Source: Coniella vitis | Taxonomy: Eukaryota; Ascomycota; Sordariomycetes; Diaporthales; Schizoparmaceae | DNA length: 64,000 nt | Direction: 5' to 3' | Assembly: GCA_011317545.1 (NCBI GenBank) | Contig: WUJK01000001.1 | Coordinates: 5,047,721-5,111,720, forward strand | Part shown: one piece after another, positions 59,801-64,000 of the stretch | How the letters are laid out: the number at the start of each line of letters is the position of its first letter | Position numbering within the stretch: position 1 is the first letter of the stretch | Notes under the pieces: generated by a model | The model's database searches: none | What the model was told of the DNA's origin: nothing | What the model saw: only the letters and a program-made list of their open reading frames with translations | Translations under genes and position numbers: made by a program

Positions 59801-61739
59801 AAATACGGAAGCGGAAAGCTTCGCTCTTATATAGAGGTGGAGAGGGACCGTACGAAAGCCCGAGCTCTATACCGCCAGCTCTACGCGCTTGTACGATACG
59901 TATGGCTACGGACGAGGATCTTTTATAAGCGCCTTGTACGCTCTTTAGAGCCGGTGCTGAGTGGAAATTAGCCGAGTAGGCTTTATGCTGTCGTACGATC
60001 TGCCGACTCCAAGGCTAGCAATTAGTAATCTATATTTTACTAACCGGCGCTAGTAAAAGCTTACTTTTCTACGTACCGGCGGTCTTAGAGAATAGTGGGA
60101 TTAGTATTATTATTGTCCTATTTCTCGCACTTATCGAGGATTTACTTATACGGGCCTATAAGCTTTAGATCGATGCTATTCAGTTCCAGTCGGGGCTCCG
60201 TACGGGGCGCGAGGGATTCCCACGCGCCGTACAACTTGTTTTCGTTAGTGCGGATATCGCTATAACAGGCGAGTTTGCATCGTACGTTGATACGATTGCT
60301 GCGGCTAGCCTTCTCGTACGGATTTATATCGACGAATACCATACCATTATCACCGATTCGAACTACCGTATACGATTACGCGAGCTAAAGAGCGTACGAC
60401 GATTTGGGCAGCCGCTTATTTTTCTAACGGCTACGCTACCGCCTACGTTTCTCGCTTGGTTTCGTACGGAGGTATTAGCTGAGAATGCCGAAGTAATATA
60501 CGTACGAACGAGTAAGGCTAATTGTCGGTACGGGGTTGAGGTAGTCTCTGTACGAAGCGGAGTAAGGCCCGACGAAGCGGTCCAGAGCCGTACGATAGCA
60601 AGAGTACGAGAGCTTAGGGCTGAAATGTATAGGCAGCAGAAAGGGGTTATTTTACTATTGCTCGAGGGAGGAGACGCGGAAGCTTGCCGCCGTACTAGGG
60701 TGCCCGTGCTACTATAGTGGGATAAGCGAGGACGAACGCTAGGCCGCTCGTACGAGCTGGAGCGAAGGCTAGGAAGGGCAGCGGTGGATTATAGCGACGG
60801 TTGGGCTTGGTACGGGGATTAATATCGAGGGGATTACTGCTATCGTATATATAGGATACCGTACGGGCTTATCGACTTTATCCAGTAGGTCGGGCGAGGC
60901 GGCTGTCGGGCTGGCGAGGTTGTTTATTCGGTAGTTATTTATAATGGGCAGCAGAACGTACGAGGGCTCCGGGAGGCGTACGGTATAATCGAAAGTACGA
61001 ATATACTCCAGATAGAGTCGTACGTATCGACGAAGGGGTGTCGGCGGGCAATTTTAGGCGCATTTCTGGATGGGTCCGATACGGAGAGCTGTACGACGGT
61101 GCCCGGGGCGGTTCCGTGCGATAACTGCGAAAGGCAGCAAGCCGTACGGTTTCTGGGATGGGGGGATTATGGAGGGCCGTACGGGCGTACGGAGGGGCAA
61201 AAGATTTAGCTTCTTTACCGCTAGCTTTTAGAGGTCGAAGATAGTTGTAGTACGGTCTGTTGGGTATTCCGTGCGTACCGTGCGCGGTCCCGAGGGCGGG
61301 CTTGAAGGGCGATGTAAAAAGGGGGGAGGGGAAAAGAGGTTGGTGTAGGCTTCTCGTACGAAAGTACGGCGAGGCCGATTCCATAGCGTACGAAGCCGCA
61401 CCAGCGGGCGATACGGTTCGAAGAGTTAAGTTGCTTGCTTTCGGTGTAAGTTGCCGCTGAACTAGTGCGAGGAGAGGCGTTTAGGGGGGCTTTCGTACGG
61501 GGTATACGGCGGAGGACCGAGTTTCTTCCATCGTACTTTTCGCACGGAAGTGGGAATAGGCACAGAGGCTCGTATAGAGGATGTTTGGGATAGATATTAG
61601 GGATCGTACGAGCTATTTCCACTGCTCGGGCGGAAGCAGGTCTTCTACGGATACTAAGGAAACGAATATGCTTTTACTCTGGGAAGCTATTCTTTGGGAA
61701 GCGTACGAGCAGGGAGAATTCTGGGAACGATATAAGTAG
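56822..61739 (+). pseudogene. Block B TLH: OrsD-RecQ helicase with frameshifts
   Basis: An OrsD-type pair of fingers opens it (ICRFC at 57143-57157, then RYFRxxH pattern changed to RTYFR; second GLSCQSCRY near 57341-57364). A long frame at 58103-58513 belongs to the middle. FRTAYSEWMVPGTYTPIS (about 58550-58605), in another frame, is the TLH segment before the helicase. The helicase is in one frame from about 60040: TGASKS 60043-60060, DEYH 60331-60342, TATLPP 60427-60444, and a motif VI region IQ-stop-VGRGG near 60880-60900 with TAG at 60886 in place of Gln. A Cys pair CDNC follows at 61117-61128. The end EQGEFWERYK and TAG 61737-61739 lie in a further frame. Both stops and indels are present, so it is dead. 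Its start is uncertain. Confidence 0.8.
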
Positions 61740-61741
61740 CT

Positions 61742-62639
61742 TATCTTACCGTATAAGATATAAAGAAAACTTAATATCTTTTCTTATTCTTTTCTTTCTT
61801 TCGATTTATTATATAAAAAGGGAATCTTAAAAGGTAAATAATTAAGAATAAATATATATTATATATTTAAGAATATATAAAACTAAGAAAAGAAATAAAA
61901 TAGAAAAGAGAAGAATATTAAATAAGAAAAAAAAGGTTATATAAAGGATATTTAAAAAGAATTAATATAATAAAAGGGAGGATAGAATTAAAAGGAATAT
62001 AAAAAGAAAAAGAAAAAAAGAATAAGGAAGAAATAAAAAAAGATAAATAATATATATATATATATATAAGAATTAAATAGATTTTATAATTTAAATAAAG
62101 AATAGTTAAAATATTTTAAAAGAAAAGAATAAATAAAAGACAATAAATAAAAGAATAAATATTTATATAAAGAAAAAGAAAAAGTTAATATTAAAATATA
62201 AAGAAAGATAAAAGATTATTAAATAATTAATTTTAAATAATAAATTTAATAAATTAAATAAAAATAATAAAATAAATAATCTAATAAAGATAATTAAGAA
62301 GATTAAGAAGCTTAAAATTATAATAAAAGGGTTAATTAAAGCTTATAATAAAAATATTTAAAAAGAAAAGAAATAATAATAATAAAATAAAAGAAAGATA
62401 AAATAAAAGTAAAAAAGAAATAAATAAGGAAAAGAAAAAAGATTTTTAAAAAGAATAAAATATAAATAAATATAATATTAAAAAAAGAAATTAATTAAAA
62501 ATAAAATTAAGGGTTAATTAAAAATAAAAAAGATATAATATAAAAATAATAAAGAAGAAGATTTTAAATAAATATATTAAATATAAATATTAAAAAAAAG
62601 ATTAAAATTATAAGAAAAGAAGGAAGGATAAGATTATAA
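61742..62639. other. Purine- and A-rich DNA, no gene
   Basis: Beyond about 61830 the + strand is almost only A, G and T (AAAGAAAAAGG-like runs, TATATATATATATATA at 62050). No coding frame was found. It joins the TTAGGG-bearing array on the right. Confidence 0.6.
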
Positions 62640-63235
62640 AGAAGGAAAAAGGGTTAGGGTTAGAAGGAAAGAGAAGGTTAGGGTTAGAAGGAAGAAAAAA
62701 GGGTTAGGGTTAGAAAAAAAGAGAAGGGTTAGGGTTAAAAGGAAGGAAAAAGGGTTAGGGTTAGAAGGAAAGAAAAAGGTTAAGGTTAAAAGGAAGGAAA
62801 AAAGGTTAGGGTTAGAAAGAAAGAGAAAGGTTAAGGTTAAAAGAAAAGAAAAAGGTTAGGGTTAGAAAAAAAAGAGAAAGGTTAAGGTTAAAAGAAAAGA
62901 AAAAGGTTAGGGTTATAAAGAAAGAGAAGGATTAGGGTTAAAAGGAAAGAAAAAGGGTAAAATTATAAAGAAAGAAAAAGGGTTAGAATTATAAAGAAAA
63001 AGATTAGGGTTATAAAGGAAGAAAAGGGTTAAAATTAAAAGGAAAGAAAAGGGTTAAAGTTATAAGGAAAAAGAAAGGTTTAATTATAAGGGAAGAAAAA
63101 GGGTTAGGGTTATAAAGAAGGAAAAGGGTTAGGGTTAAAAGGGAAGAAAGGATTAGGATTAAAGAAAAGAAAAAGGTTAGGGTTAAAAGGAAAAAAAGGT
63201 TAAAGTTATAAGGAAAGAAAAAGGTTAGAGTTATA
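62640..63235 (+). repeat. Interspersed TTAGGG-like array
   Basis: About 20 units of roughly 28-35 bp are each made of GGTTAGGGTTA (or a one-base variant such as GGTTAAGGTTA) plus a purine spacer like GAAGGAAAGAGAA. The + strand orientation of TTAGGG fits a telomere to the right. It is not a pure telomere repeat, so it is better called telomere-associated sequence. Confidence 0.8.
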
Positions 63236-64000
63236 AGGAAAGAAAAATATTATAATTATAAAAGAAAAAAGTTAAGATTATAAGAAAAAAAAGATTAAAA
63301 ATATAAAGAAAAGTTAAGGTTAATATTAAAATAAAGAAAGAAATATAAAATAAATTAAAATTAATATAAAAATAAATAAATAATAATTAAATATAAAAAA
63401 AAGAATAATAATAAAATAACGAAAGATAAAATAAAAAGAAAAAAAGAAAAAGAATTTTTAAATAAAATATATATTTATATTTTTATAAAAAGAGAGGAAC
63501 TTATAAAAAATTAAATTATAAAGATTAAAAATTAAAGAAAGGTAATATATAAAAAGAAAAGAAAAAAAAGAAAGAATAATTAAAAAGTAAAAAGATAAAT
63601 AAGAAAGGAAATATATTAAAAAGGTAAAAAAAAAAAATAAAATAAAATAAAAAGGTTAAAAAGGTTAAAGAAAATAAAAAAAAAGATTTATATAAAATAA
63701 AAAAGCGAAATTTAGAAAAAAGGTAAGATTTATAATTTTAAATAAAAAGGTTAAATATAAAAAAAAAAATATAAAAGAAGAATATAAAAGAAGGAAAATA
63801 GAATAAAAAAATATAAAAAGAGAAAAGAAATAAAGAGAAAAAAGAAAAGAATTAATAAGAAGAAAAAAGAATTAAATAGAAAGAGAAAAAGGATTTAAAA
63901 AGATTTTATAAATATTATATATATTTAATAAATAAAATAAGGAAACGAGAAAATAAGGTTATATATTTATAAATAGATTAATTATAATAAAAAAAAAGGT
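63236..64000. other. Purine- and A-rich subtelomeric DNA
   Basis: The same C-free, AT-rich composition continues to the window end, with A-runs and AAAGAAAG motifs. No gene or clear tandem unit was seen. Confidence 0.6.

Noticed and set aside
60142..60342. 66-residue minus-strand frame with an apparent start
   Set aside because: It is antisense to the helicase motif I-II region, which is read clearly on the + strand.
60935..61622. Two long minus-strand frames near the end of block B
   Set aside because: They lie opposite the TLH helicase end, are rich in Arg/Pro/Ser, lack motifs, and are not kept in block A.

Overview
The window looks like a right-hand subtelomere of a filamentous ascomycete (Pezizomycotina). 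Three things point there. Nearly every repeated stretch is poor in CpA/TpG and full of TAA/TAG and TA, as repeat-induced point mutation (RIP) leaves it. The mobile elements are Ty3/Gypsy chromoviruses, and there are degraded telomere-linked RecQ-type helicase (TLH) genes with OrsD-type zinc fingers. TTAGGG-like motifs on the + strand near 62.6-63.2 kb suggest that the chromosome end lies to the right. Species is not claimed. No intact rRNA, tRNA or CRISPR array was seen.

Layout. 1-1639 is the 3' end of a Gypsy chromovirus (called Gypsy1 here), itself hit by another LTR. 1640-8165 is a gene island of ordinary composition. It holds a severed O-methyltransferase 3' end (3123-3379), a solo LTR (3380-3853), one apparently intact gene of unknown function (4703-5824, minus), and a secreted NucA/NucB-type nuclease gene broken by a stop and a frameshift (6844-7802).

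8166-31064 is a nest of LTR elements. Gypsy1 copy 1 (8358-15808, minus) sits in an older Gypsy1 LTR with target duplication ATCTA. Gypsy1 copy 2 (16881-24433, plus) sits inside a second family, Gypsy2 (about 16247-31064), with target duplication TTATT. 31065-32343 holds small dispersed hairpin repeats and another element's 3' remnant with a tRNA-like sequence.

32344-61741 is built from TLH helicase loci. Block A (32344-33838 plus 41414-46116) and block B (55333-61741) are copies of one segment: a roughly 75-bp tandem array, a small unknown gene, then an OrsD-RecQ gene. Block A is split by Gypsy1 copy 3 (33839-41413, minus; duplication TTTAT). Between the blocks lie AT-rich DNA, two tandem arrays, and a second, distinct TLH gene (50152-55332) that keeps one reading frame over 5 kb with nine nonsense codons. 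61742-64000 is purine-rich DNA in which cytosine has almost vanished from the + strand, carrying interspersed TTAGGG-like repeats.

Most entries are therefore dead genes and elements. Points worth a second look are CpG-to-TpA double changes between blocks A and B, antisense reading frames behind pol in both Gypsy families, a tRNA-like sequence and a telomere-like box carried by Gypsy1, a perfect palindrome at the block A breakpoint, and the cytosine desert at the right end. All comparisons were made by eye.
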